Shown here: positions 23,218 to 33,661 of the stretch, one piece after another | How positions within the stretch are numbered: the first letter of the stretch is position 1 | Layout: each line of letters opens with the position of its first letter | Origin: Oscheius dolichura | Lineage: Eukaryota > Nematoda > Chromadorea > Rhabditida > Rhabditidae | Assembly (NCBI GenBank): GCA_932521035.1 | Contig: OW051492.1 | Location: forward strand, 9,858,001 to 9,922,000 | Reading direction: 5' to 3' | DNA length: 64,000 nucleotides | Position numbers and translations under genes: made by a program | The notes under the pieces: model-generated | Told to the model about the DNA's origin: nothing | The model's input: only the letters and a program-made list of their open reading frames with translations | Databases searched by the model: none

Positions 23218-23881
23218 AGTTGTGAGTTGCCCGCCAATTTGTCCTTCCAGATTGCCCTTCATTTACTTTGTTTCTCCGCGTTCCAAATCTTCCCCACCCG
23301 GCCTGCCCCCCGCCCCTGGGGGAGGCGTTCCTCCCCTCATCTCTAATGAACTGGCCCTCAATTTGTTTCTCTCTCGTGTCCTCAGGGCTCATTTTCTTAG
23401 AGTGCAACTGGAGTTTCTTCTTCTTCGTTTCGTTTTTTGAAAAGTGAGGCAAACCCGCGATGAGTCAGTTCAAATCGGTGACAGTTCGGCTGTCAAAGCC
23501 AAGCGAAACGCCTACACAAACTACGCAGGGATGAGTATATCTGTCGCGATTCGCACAGCTGAGCTGGTTTGATTCTCGAGCTTGAGTTGAACTTTTAGAC
23601 CTTGAAAAGTTTAAAAAAAAAAGAGAAATATTAGCAAAGTATCCTGTCAGATTTGCTCCCCAGCCCGCCCTTGACCCTTTTGGGTTCTCATTTCCCCCTG
23701 GAACCTCGATCTGAGGGGTGCTGTCCTGGTTTTATCCATTCTTAACCTACTGTACCTGTAAAATATCATATTTTCTTTCCCGTAGAGGTGAACTATAGGG
23801 CAGAGACCTCATTTTCTGAAGATAATCCAGCGTAACGCTCTAGTGCTCCCCTAGGACCCCCAGAGAATAAGACGATCAGCT

Positions 23882-23971
23882 GCACCCGTAAAATCTCGGC
23901 AGGAGGATCATCTTAATTCAAAACTGCTACAAAACTGTGAAGCCTTTGCCTTGCCGAGACTTTATGGGTGC
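23882..23971. repeat. Hairpin element (copy 6)
   Basis: Arms GCACCCGTAAAATCTCGGCA and TGCCGAGACTTTATGGGTGC, about 50 bases apart. Confidence 0.8.
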
Positions 23972-24594
23972 AGGGGATCGAACTATCGAGCTGATTCTCC
24001 CCCGGTGGCTCTTCTTCGTCTCGTTCTTCTTTTCTCCCCATTTACCACTTTTTTTCGATATAGAGAACATGATTAGAGTTCCAATTGTGGATTTAGACCC
24101 GACCAGGAGCAACACTGAAGGAGTTCAGTCGGAGTTCAGACCCGCGCGCTGAGTTCAGGTGGACCTGGGTCGGGCCCTAATTTTCCGACTCGGACTGCCC
24201 CCCGATTTGGCTCATTACCTCCTCCACGGGTCATAAAACTCTGCTCTAGAGTACTACATAGAGTCTTCTTCTTCCTAGTTCAACTCCTTTTCCTTTCCTG
24301 ACTCTCCAAAACTAGAAGAGGACGCTACAATTGCTCCTAACGGATTTGGGCTCGAAAGTTCAAAATGTTTTCACGTTCGGGTTCTGTTTTCTTGGATCTG
24401 GACCTCAGTTTTGATCTAAAATCGATTAAATGACCTCCAGAAAGACCCCGTCCGGTCCTCGGTCTGGTCCGCTCAGGATAACGGGTTGAACTCAGCTAGG
24501 AGGTAGTAATCCCGGCTGGCGAACTTCCTACGATTCCCTTGCCCGAATTTTCGTCATTTTTTCTGTTTCTCAACCCGGAAAAGAGCCATTATGC

Positions 24595-25197
24595 TTAGGG
24601 ACCGCAAACGCGCGCCAAAAGCACCTGACACTTTTTATTCACGTTTTTTTGGGGTTTTTTACAAAAGGACATATCTCTCTGTAAATCTGGGTGTTTATGA
24701 CCCAAAATTCTTGCCCGACGAGTAAAATTTGGCGTAGAATTTAACTACAACAATTTGTTACGAGCTTGTTTTATGTATGAAACTTGTAAAAATTAGCAAT
24801 TTTGCTTGGTATTCACGCGCCAGCCAACAGGGAACGGTGCACCGCTGCGAATTCGCTTTGGTTTTATGCATTTTCAAGATATTCTGATATCCAATTTGTG
24901 AAATTTTTACGGCATTCGATTCGTAACATTATGAGGAGCATTTTAATCTAAAAATTTAAAAAGCAAAAATTTTTGACGCCGGCGGGGATCGAACTTTGGT
25001 CGCTGGATCGTCAAGCCCGCGACCAAAATTTCTTCAGAAAACCAAGCTCTGCGGCGCGCCACAAAATCGCAAATATCTCAACAATGTATGGACCGATTTT
25101 CTTACTCTAAAAACAAAAGTTGTAAGTTACTACGAGCTCTTTCGATTGACACCAAAATCAAAACGATGGAATCTAATTTTCACTTTGCGGTCCCTAA
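24595..25197. mobile_element. MITE-like element with 14-base terminal inverted repeats
   Basis: Left end TTAGGGACCGCAAA (24595-24608) and right end TTTGCGGTCCCTAA (25184-25197) are perfect reverse complements, 603 bases apart. No transposase frame inside. A minus-strand tRNA-like B box (copy T3) lies within it. Confidence 0.7.
24957..25060 (-). repeat. tRNA-like unit (copy T3)
   Basis: Minus-strand B box AGTTCGATCCC (24985-24995) is followed, after GCCGGCGTC, by AAAATTTTTGCTTTTTA, the same tail as the other copies. No A box is clear. Confidence 0.5.
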
Positions 25198-26142
25198 TTA
25201 TGCTGTGTTTCTCAGCTGCTCGTCGACCACAAATGGACTAATTCCCCTTTGACCACCAGCGAAAACCCCGGGTGGTGAGGGTAACCGGGATCAAATTTCG
25301 GTCCCCTTTTCAATGAATCCCCTCACATTATTTCATGGGAGGCAAACAAACAAGTGGGGGTCTTTGTAGAGAGAGAGGCGGAGATCTGCGCCTCCGGGTC
25401 ATGCGGCGGCTAATAATTTCTTTTTGATTATGAGAAAAAGGTTGGTGAGAGATTTTTGAGCAGCTACACAATTTGGCTATTTGTTTGTACGGGGAATTCT
25501 TGGCAGAAATTAGCCAAATTTGGCTGTCTGGCTCTGTTTAATCTGGGGACAATGCCGATCTTTTGGTCCCGGGACGACGGTAAAATTGTGCACCAGATTT
25601 GAACTGAAAAAGCGCTAAACTGGCATGCTTTCCCCCGAAAATGCGCCCTACTGGCCCGGACCCGGTGCTGAACCCTACCAGTACGAGCCTCACTCACTCT
25701 TGAACCAATAATGATGATTGCCGGCTGGCTGTGTTTTAATTCGCAGCCACGATCTCTCCCCCCTCTCCCCCATATGTCAACATCCGGGTCATGGAAGCCT
25801 CTCTCTCCTCTGGTGGTCCGCTGAGCGGCAGACAATCTGACAAACTCCCGTTGAACCGTGATTGACGTGTATTTTGAAACCTTATTGACCTTTTGAAATG
25901 ATTAGAAACTTTTCTTGTCCATATTTTTCCATTCAAGACCCAAAGACAGGGGCCGTATTTCTTTTTGGAGGGGGTATTTTTGAATGCGCGCGTCTTTTCC
26001 CCTCTCCTTTCCGAATTTTATTTACTTCTACTCGCTTCAGGACCCTTCCCCAGATACTTTCTCATATTTTGTAAAAGAAATATCTGTAAAAAAACGCGTC
26101 TTTGCCGCTTTCTCCTAGTCACTTTTGAACTGAGCGTTGTCG

Positions 26143-26220
26143 CCACCCGTAAAATCTCGGCAGCTTCTAGATATGGAATTCAGGGAAAAGAAGAATCTGC
26201 TGCCGAGATATTACGGGTGC
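26143..26220. repeat. Hairpin element (copy 7)
   Basis: Arms CACCCGTAAAATCTCGGCAG and CTGCCGAGATATTACGGGTG. Confidence 0.8.
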
Positions 26221-27046
26221 GGACGAGCAAGACCCTTGGGTCAATCTTGTCACTCCAAATCCATTTTTTCCCTTTCTTGACTTTTTTTCCCCTTAGAACC
26301 CAAAAATAAGTACAGTAACCCATTTTTACACCTGTTTTTCACTAGAACATCGGTCTTTTGTCGGCTGATTCGCTCGTATTTTGTTGTTTCTGCTCCTCTT
26401 CTCTTCTCTTCTTTTTTTCCAACTGACACCTGAACCCTTGTCAAACATTGCCCTAACACACTAAAACTCCCCCCAAAATTCCCGAATTCTTTTGTTTTAC
26501 CGGGGCGGCTGCCCTCGTGAAACTTTCCTTCAAAATCGAAAACCATGTTCCCACATGTTGGGAGCAGTCACCAGTCCCCTCCCTCCGCTAACGGCCGCCA
26601 GCTGGGAAAACAATCTTAATTTCTAGTGGCAGCTCTCGTTTTTTCCCTGCAAATTGTTGCTTTTCCCATTTTTTAGTCTAGAGGTTATTTCCCGCCATTT
26701 GAAAGTCCAAGGCCGTTGGACCTTGCAAAAAATAAACCACCCCCTTTCCTGCCGCCCCGGAGGCGCCGGTAACGAAGCTAATTGCCGTCGTCGTTGCCGC
26801 GCTTTTTCCCCCGCTGAACTTTGGAGAGACTTTGAGGTGAACCCAATTTGCATCTTTTATTCCCTGCTCTCTTTTCGGAGAAGGAGGAGACGCCCCTCTA
26901 TTTTTCTTGGACTTTCACTCAATTCGTTGTATCCTCTTATAATTCGGTCTTTTATTTTTTGCAGGGCCTACGCAGTCAAATTACGGTTAATTCTCAAGTG
27001 GAGTGGTTGTTTTTCGAAGCTTGACTACCTTGAGACCGGATCCTCT

Positions 27047-27133
27047 GCACCCGTAAGGTCTCGGCAGCCGACCGGGATGATCATTATGTCCCTGACAAAT
27101 CTTGGTTTCGAGCTGCTGTGATTTTATGGGTGC
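27047..27133. repeat. Hairpin element (copy 8)
   Basis: Arms GCACCCGTAAGGTCTCGGCA and GCTGTGATTTTATGGGTGC; the right arm is diverged. Confidence 0.7.
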
Positions 27134-27654
27134 AGCGGAATTTCGAGTTCGGGCGGACTGAGTGGGGGTTTCAACTCCTTGCGGGTCATTCTGCTCAAAA
27201 TCTCGGGTTCTTCGCCTTGTAACTAGTCTCGCAGGCTCCCGAACGGAAAAATTGATACGGTATTCTTTTCCATAGATCAAAAAGTATCTTGTGGTGCTCT
27301 GGAGGGTGAGTGTTTCCCGGAAAGACGGCCAAACGATGGAGTTTTACCCTATTTTGGCCTAAAATCGAAGTTTTCTCGATAAATACTGGCGTTCTTTTAA
27401 TTCTGAACATGTCGTACGGTAGATCTTGATTTCCTGAATCGAACGGCGCTTGAAATTTTGTTCTGGATAGACTATAAGTGGGCAAAAAGCGCGATCTTCG
27501 TTAGTTTGCCTGTTTTACTAGTTCAAGCCCAGCTGGTCCTTCCCGCCCTTCCGGCCACCCCCTGCTCCTCTCCTCTAGTAGTTTACGAGAAATGACCAGA
27601 TGACTAAAAATAAACTCGAATATTTCCAGCTACTACAAATAATATGTCGTAAAG

Positions 27655-30100
27655 ATGTCCCCAATTCTACTTGCCCAAATCTTTTCGTCGCTTATTCTCT
27701 CCGCAGCTGCGGAGTTTACCTGTATGCAATGTGGGGGAAAGCTCTTCGAAGGAGATGTACGGTAAGCCGCGAATTTTGGTTTCAAAATATTCAGAATTTT
27801 CTGCTGATTCCGAATACCAACTTTAAAAAATGGGAAAATGCCAAAAAATCCAGGAAAATTCAAGGTTTCAGTGTTGTTCAGCGATTTGCGCGCAACCCAT
27901 TGTTTCTCTGGCGCGCTGTTACAGTAAGCCGCAGTACAATTAAAAAAGAGGGAATATTTATTTGTTTGTACACATTTTGTACACAAAATCAGGTCAAATG
28001 CAACGAGGGGTTTACTTCCTTCCCAGGCCGTTGATTCCGGGATAGCCGATTTGTCCATTGTAGCCGAGAGAAGCGGCTCCACCGAGGGCATTGAGGCCAC
28101 CGAAAGAGCTGGCCAGGGGATTAATTCCACTGAGTCCAGACAGTCCATTGATACCAGAGATTCCATTGAGTCCTCCGAGGCCGGAAAACTGGTTGAGTCC
28201 TCCGAGGCCGGAAGTCAGGGGGTTGAAGCCGGAGAGTCCGTTGATTCCTCCCAGTCCAGAGAGCTGGCTAATTCCACCGAGTCCCTGGGTCAAGGGGTTG
28301 AATCCATTGAGTCCACCGCCGAGGGAGTTCAGTCCATTGATTCCTCCGAGTCCGGAGAACTGATTCAAACCTCCAAGTCCTTGGCTAAGGGGATTGAAGC
28401 CATTGAGTCCACTGGTTCCAGAGAGTCCGTTGATTCCCCCAAGGCCAGAAAGCTGGTTAAGTCCACCAAGACCAGAGGTAAGAGGATTGAAGCCATTAAT
28501 TCCTCCGATTCCTCCAGTCAGTCCATTGATTCCTCCCAGTCCAGAGAGCTGATTCAATCCTCCGAGTCCGGAGAGCTGGCCGAGTCCACCGAGTCCAGAA
28601 GTCTGAGGGAATCCGAGTCTGTTGCCCAGAAGGGAGCTAGAGAGCCCGCCGAATCCTCCGAGTCCAGCCGAGTTGATTCCCCCAAGACCGGCACTAGCCA
28701 GGGGGTTGATTCCTCCGAGTCCGGCGGAGGCAGAGAGGGGATTCAGCCCGGAGAGGCCGGCCGAGGCGTAGGGATTGAGCCCACTGAGGCCGGAGAGGCC
28801 GGAGAGGCCGGAGAGGCCAGAAATTCCGTTGAGTCCAAGAGAGCCGATTTGAGCTGAAGCCGAGGCCAGAAGGCACAGGATGACGATAGATTGCATGGTT
28901 GAGGAGAAGAGGAGAAGCTGCTGCGAGCTTGTTGCTCTCTCTTCGACGAAGCCGCCTTTTATACCATTCAAAAATCCATTCCAACTGATGAAAATGATGA
29001 ATAACATCTAGTTGAAAATATGGTGAAGTCATTAGCAAATAATAGCTGGGCGGCTTGTAAAACATGGATGACAGCGGAGATCAGTTGGGGTTTGGCGGGC
29101 TAGCGCGGCCTTTTTTGGTCTGGGCTCGGCGGGATCCCTCCATTTTCATGGAAATGACTATTTCCTAATGGAAATTGACCATGTTTCCCTTTTTAATCCA
29201 CTTGTTTCTTGGAGGAAGAAGATTTTGACCCGCAAATGGGTCAACGGCGGCCCGAGACCCGTCTGATTCAATTTTCCCCTTATTGTGGAGAGATTTCCTT
29301 GTCTAGGGTTCAAAATACCGCTATCCATCCCAGATGTGTCCTTCATCTGAAAATCCTCTCAAAATACAGTATTTTCAGAATCTCCCGTCATCATTGCTGT
29401 AATCCGACTCCGGTCATCTGTGCCACGGGTCAGGTCTGCCTCCGGGCTTATGTGGTAGCTAAAGAGACGTCTTTCTTCCTTTCTGGCTGCCATACGATGG
29501 AGGAGGGAATTATTGGTAGGTTTAATCGAAAAAAGCTCGAAAGCCCAGGGGGTAAAAATTACGGTATAGAGAAGATTGGCACACAGTTTTTCTTGCGCCC
29601 TCACCCGTAGAATCTCGGCAGCTCGGGGAACGGTAAAAGGAGCGCGCGAAACTAAAGGAGGCTCCAGCTGCCGAGATTTTACGTGTGCTGGCGCGCGGAA
29701 AACTGGAACTCATAATGATTTTCTTCCAATTAAACTGTTTATTTTGAGTCTACAGTACCCATTTTCAGGTTGTAACCAGCATAAAATCCCAAACGCTACC
29801 GTCCACAGCTGTTCTTGTTTGGACGAAGAGTGCCAGACCCATTTCCCCGGCAGTTGTCGTAAACACAACTCTCACCATTCTTCCCACACCCGTAAGCACA
29901 GCCCCAATACTCTGAGTGCCCGCTCCACGACCCTTACTACCACCCAAATGACCACAACCACTAGCCAACTCCCCTTTCCTTCAATTTCTGTCCTTCATTC
30001 TCCCCGATCACAACCGAGACGCGGAAGAGATGAACAGTCTAATAATTCGACGCCTGTTCTAATCTCTTCCTGGCTATTTTTTGTCTTTCTTCATTTATGA
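27655..30100 (+). CDS. Ly6/uPAR-like cysteine-rich protein, probably GPI-anchored
   Basis: Three exons, 27655-27761, 29379-29515 and 29769-30100, give 191 residues. A signal peptide (MSPILLAQIFSSLILSAAA) runs straight into FTCMQCGG. Cysteine-rich segments HHCCNPTP..C..G..C and GCHTMEEG..GCN, then CSCLDEECQTHFPGSC, fit a three-finger (Ly6) fold. A Ser/Thr-rich stalk follows, and the end is hydrophobic after a small-residue site (NNSTPVLISSWLFFVFL), as for GPI attachment. All phases match (2, then 1). The first intron is 1617 bases and contains a complete glycine-rich gene on the other strand (28012-28896). The second intron holds a hairpin element. The lack of a family cysteine count leaves the fold assignment tentative. 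Confidence 0.72.
28012..28896 (-). CDS. Secreted Gly/Leu/Ser-rich repeat protein (GLSGL type)
   Basis: Single exon, 294 residues. A signal peptide (MQSIVILCLLASASAQ) is followed by many GLSGL, GLGGLNQLSGLGGINGL and GFNPLTSGLGG units and a short charged end (GRK). It is likely an extracellular structural or matrix protein, like the other glycine-rich genes at 39-54 kb. TATA box at 28957-28963, a shared upstream box at 29011-29041, and AATAAATA with two TGTACA motifs in the 3' UTR (27967-27983). The ATG chosen starts the signal peptide; the open frame upstream of it is promoter sequence. The opposite strand is also open across it because of codon bias and should be ignored. The gene lies inside intron 1 of the Ly6-like gene. 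Confidence 0.88.
   Translation of the reverse strand: MQSIVILCLLASASAQIGSLGLNGISGLSGLSGLSGLSGLNPYASAGLSGLNPLSASAGLGGINPLASAGLGGINSAGLGGFGGLSSSLLGNRLGFPQTSGLGGLGQLSGLGGLNQLSGLGGINGLTGGIGGINGFNPLTSGLGGLNQLSGLGGINGLSGTSGLNGFNPLSQGLGGLNQFSGLGGINGLNSLGGGLNGFNPLTQGLGGISQLSGLGGINGLSGFNPLTSGLGGLNQFSGLGGLNGISGINGLSGLSGINPLASSFGGLNALGGAASLGYNGQIGYPGINGLGRK
28957..28963 (-). promoter_or_regulatory. TATA box of the 28012 gene
   Basis: TATAAAA on the minus strand (context GGTATAAAAGGCGGC), 61 bases before the ATG. Confidence 0.85.
29011..29041 (-). promoter_or_regulatory. Shared upstream box of glycine-rich genes (copy 1)
   Basis: Minus-strand TTTGCTAATGACTTCACC, then ATATTTTC. The same box precedes the genes at 41284, 48590 and 54104. 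Confidence 0.7.
29602..29688. repeat. Hairpin element (copy 9), intronic
   Basis: Arms CACCCGTAGAATCTCGGCAG and CTGCCGAGATTTTACGTGTG. The internal part (CGGTAAAAGGAGCGCGCG AAACTAAAGGAGGC, given here in two pieces) matches copies 11 (inverted) and 12. Confidence 0.85.
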
Positions 30101-30378
30101 GTTTTTAAAAATCTTCTTCTATTGTATTTCTTCCCCTTTTTTGACCTCTTTCCCGCCGTTTTCCAAGTCGTGATATCAATCAGAACGAGTACGAGATCCC
30201 CCTACAGTATTATTATTATTTTTTGCTATATTAATAAAATATAGAATCTCTAGCTATCATCAATAGAAGTTTTAGACGAGAAAGCGAAAATAGGGAGCAC
30301 CATAAATTGTTGGCTTTTATTGAAAACTTTTCGACAAAATTATTACCGCTTTCCTTCTCGCTCCTTCTCGCCTTTTCA
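30101..30378. other. Short intergenic, no gene seen
   Basis: AATAAAATA near 30233 may end the Ly6-like transcript. Nothing else is recognised. Confidence 0.5.
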
Positions 30379-32594
30379 ATGAAATCCCGACGAGTCTCGA
30401 AGAAGATCCCTAAAACCCAGCTGCCTTCCTTTCCCCTGGACGTTCTCTCCGAGTTGGAGCTGCTTCGGGTTGTCCAGAAAACCTCTCCGATTTCCTTTGC
30501 GAGACTTCGAAGAATCTGCAAATGCATCGACCAGTTTGCCGAGAGGAATTCCTCAGTAATCGGCTTCCGAGCTTATCGCATAGATTTGACACCTTTCGTC
30601 AGAGAAGGAGACATCTATCAGATAAAAACGGAGCCCTCTCTTCGGGATCGGATAAAGGTGCGGGATTCTCATTTCTCTTTTAAAAATACAGATGTTTAGA
30701 ATCAAGAAGTTGTCTTCAATACCGAGGAATCTATCATCTTCCAAATTATCCCAAAAAAGAGGCCCCGAATTTTTCCCGCAGCGAAAATGTTCATTAACTG
30801 AAGCGAGAGGAAAACTCTCGGGCTTTGGATTCGAACAAATCCGAGCAGCCCATATCGATGGGCTAGAGGTTATTCATTTTACCCTGCTCATCTATTCCCT
30901 GCTCAGGTCTCCCTCATTTCCTGTATGGCTTCACAAGTCCAAAAATCGTATTGGGGCTTCGTTAGAAAGAAGACGTGGCACTGTTGGTCGATGGCTTGTG
31001 AACCTGTTGACTTTCCTACAAAACTTATAGAAATAATTAAACCAAATCACGTCAATTGGCTGGGACAGAGCCACTCGAAACTACCGGTCAGTTAGATTTT
31101 TAAAAAGCGAGTTTCCAGCAGAAAAAGTCTCGAAACGATTGACCAATTCCCTTTCATAATTCATAAGATTTGCAACACAAAAAACAGTTTCAGAAATGCG
31201 TAGAAAACCTGACTTTATCTCAATATTCAAGGGAAATGGATATAGGATTTTTTAATGTGAAAAACGTTGTATTCGGAATGTTTGGTTATAGTCCAAAAAT
31301 TTGGAGGATGCAAGAATTGGTTAAGGACATCTGCACCATGAGTTTCCCAACTTATACCGTAACCCCAAGAAGCCCGAGGGTCCCCTTGATTTTGCCTGAT
31401 TGCGAACAGTGGTCCCACTGCGACTGTGCGCGCCCTATCTGTTTTGCTATATTACTTTTCAGAAAAAAGGGGAAATGGGCTGAAACCTAGTTCATTCGAT
31501 TCAGTTTTTTACGCTGATTCTGATGATGCTCTTTATTTTTTTCTAAAAAGGTCGATTTCACCATCCCATTTTCCTGCTACAGTAACCCGCCAAGGTCCCT
31601 CGTAGTTCCTTTAATTATCGAACTTCATGTGCTACGGGATTACGGTAATGGCCTTTATTCTTCAGAATTGGTACAACGATAGCCTCCAAGTGCAATATGT
31701 TCAATATAGGCAAATTTAAGTGATTTGTTTGAACCGAAAGAATATGAATTTGCCACAATCGAAAGAGATTTTGACCAGGAGGCAGCCGGTAAACTAATGC
31801 GCGTTCTTCTTCAGGAAACACGGTATAAGGAGAATGAGACGGTAGAATTCATTTCCGAGAGTTTGGTAAAGAAAAAGAAGAGAAGTACGGTTCGGGTATT
31901 TCATTTTCTAGTGACGTTTTTTTTTCAGTGGAAATCGACTTCCAACACGAGAATTTACAGTAGGACAGGGAAGGCAGCCATCTTGGCGGCGCGATTTGAC
32001 CAGCTGCCTCCACACGAAGAGGAATACATCGTCTTAACCTTATATTTCTTTGCAAATCGGGAAGAATGGCTCGAAGCTACAGAAGAATTGACTACTCCCT
32101 CTAACCAATCCTCCAGTTCAATCCATACAGCAAGAATGAAATCTGCTTGAACCTGCCAACCCATTTGGAAATCAAAATAATCAAAAAGGTTATATAGAAG
32201 TAATTTTTTGGCCCAAATAACAGAGTTATAAGATCAACCTTCACACCGAACGGGTGCGCCCGAAATTGACCGTAACCAAGGAGCAAATCCTTTGCTAATT
32301 CAGAAACGCCGAGGCTACAAAGCACAGCTCATTTTCTTATCTTCTCGAGACCATAAAGGTTATCCGTCCTATTTCTGGATGCCCCCTCACCCGGGGGTTG
32401 TTTTTCTGTGCTTTGAGCTCCGGGAGTGCACCGGTGACTCACCCGGGGATCCTCTTTCGGAACATGTTGAATTAGCTGAAAAAAGAGGAGATTTCTCAAT
32501 AGGGAGCACCGATTCCCGTTATAAGCCGCCATTTTTCGAAATCAAACCCATTTTTGTGCTTCTGGAGTACTGTGCTCGAAGCTGTTTCCACTAG
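30379..32594 (+). CDS. Probable F-box family gene, exon model partial
   Basis: Exons supported by frame and splice sites: 30379-30657, 30700 to about 30790, an exon around 31193-31400, 31710-31895, from 31929 to at least about 32028, 32117-32188, 32224-32271, and 32304-32594 with stop TAG at 32592. The N-terminal stretch LPSFPLDVLSELELLRVVQK..SFARLRRICK is an F-box, the Skp1-binding motif of ubiquitin-ligase adaptors. The later part carries no named repeat but keeps open frames with protein-like composition (ENLTLSQYSREMDIGFFNVK; YKPPFFEIKPIFVLLEYC). Nematodes have very large, fast-evolving F-box families, which fits. Introns of 32-33 bases at two joins are short and should be checked. It could be two genes; 30379-31500 and 31710-32594 are the natural split. 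Confidence 0.5.
31575..31620. repeat. Truncated end of a TTAA MITE
   Basis: CTACAGTAACCCGCCAAGGT followed by CCCTCGTAGTTCCTTTAA is the terminal part of the family seen complete at 62166-62418. Confidence 0.55.
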
Positions 32595-33661
32595 TCGTCA
32601 TTCTTGAACTTTCCACAGGGAAATTAACCGATTTCTGGGCCATTTTTGACTGGTTTTTCTGGCCAAATTCTAAAAAGGGGGAAAATTTGGGTCCTGGCGC
32701 TTTCTGCTCGACAAATTGTCTTCAGAGAGGATTGTAGAGGATAATACTCGCCCCTGACGCCCTTGGCCTCCATTTTCTATCGAGATTTTCCCAAAAAATT
32801 GGCCTATAGCCCAGAAAATAACGGAGTTTCTGATCAAGTAGGTCTAGAAAGGAAATATGATGGAAATTGGGGTCCTGAAGGGTATTTTCCCGACTTATTG
32901 TCTCCAAAAAATGGAAAACCGGAGCCGGGGGTAGGATCGCGGCTTCTGGCAGCCTGCCCTACCCCCAATACTTGTTCCAGTCATTCCACTACAATGTACT
33001 GGCAATGTAGTATGTAGTGACTATTAGGTTGAACACAAGTCTTGTCTCTGGGTTTCCCACAAATCCCCGTGCTCCAATTCTTTCTTTTTCCGTTATATTC
33101 TACGTCTCGTTTTGTGGTTATCCACCAATTTTCAGTTCATTTGCATGTCACCGTGAATTTTGACAACCGAAAAAAGGCGCCAAACCTTGGGTGTCTAGGT
33201 CAATTTCGCTTCCAAAAACTCTGATTTTGGTACCATTCGACTCCTCTCAATGAGACAAATCCAGTGGTGCAAAAATCATCTCGATCGGAAACGATTTGAC
33301 GGGGTTACACCCTTCCGAAATTTGAACTCGACCTCCCCGTTGTGATACATATGGCTCAATGCGATGTCGGTTGCGCGGCGTCTATCACTTCCGAGTTTTC
33401 GATCGAGATGATTTTTGCACCACCTAATACATATTGAGCTGCCTGTGAATATAATGAATCATGTTCCCGTGTTCATCACCCCGTTTCCCGTGCCGCTGCT
33501 AGTTCCTCTATGTACTATGTAAATAGAATCACTCGTGAATCGGAAGTCTTTGTTCAGAACGTTTAAAGCGGACGGTGACGAATCCAACGACCAGCAGCAG
33601 TCGCCTCACCGAGTCACCTCCCCTCCTCTCACTCTAGTTCCATATAAAAGTGGTCTTTGAT
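32595..33661. other. Intergenic with one palindromic element
   Basis: No gene seen. A short open frame at 32763 has no motif. The inverted repeat at 33264-33423 and the upstream region of the spartin gene lie here. Confidence 0.5.
33264..33423. mobile_element. Palindromic miniature element, 28-base arms
   Basis: GTGGTGCAAAAATCATCTCG ATCG (left, from 33264) and CGAT CGAGATGATTTTTGCACCAC (right, to 33423) are almost perfect inverted copies about 100 bases apart. No coding content. Confidence 0.75.

Larger units (their letters stand above)
23218..27654. other. Repeat-rich intergenic, no gene seen
   Basis: About 4.4 kb. Open frames exist (for example around 25965 and 26654) but lack motifs, splice logic or start context. 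Contents: hairpin copies at 23882, 26143 and 27047, a 603-base element with 14-base inverted ends at 24595-25197, and low-complexity CT-rich stretches. Confidence 0.5.

Noticed and set aside
26654-27121. 155-codon plus-strand frame
   Set aside because: No motif, odd composition, no start or splice context, and it runs into a hairpin element.
28051-28857. Long plus-strand frame opposite the glycine-rich gene
   Set aside because: It is open only because Gly/Leu/Ser-rich codons on the minus strand lack stop complements. It has no signal peptide, and the minus strand has TATA, ATG and poly(A).
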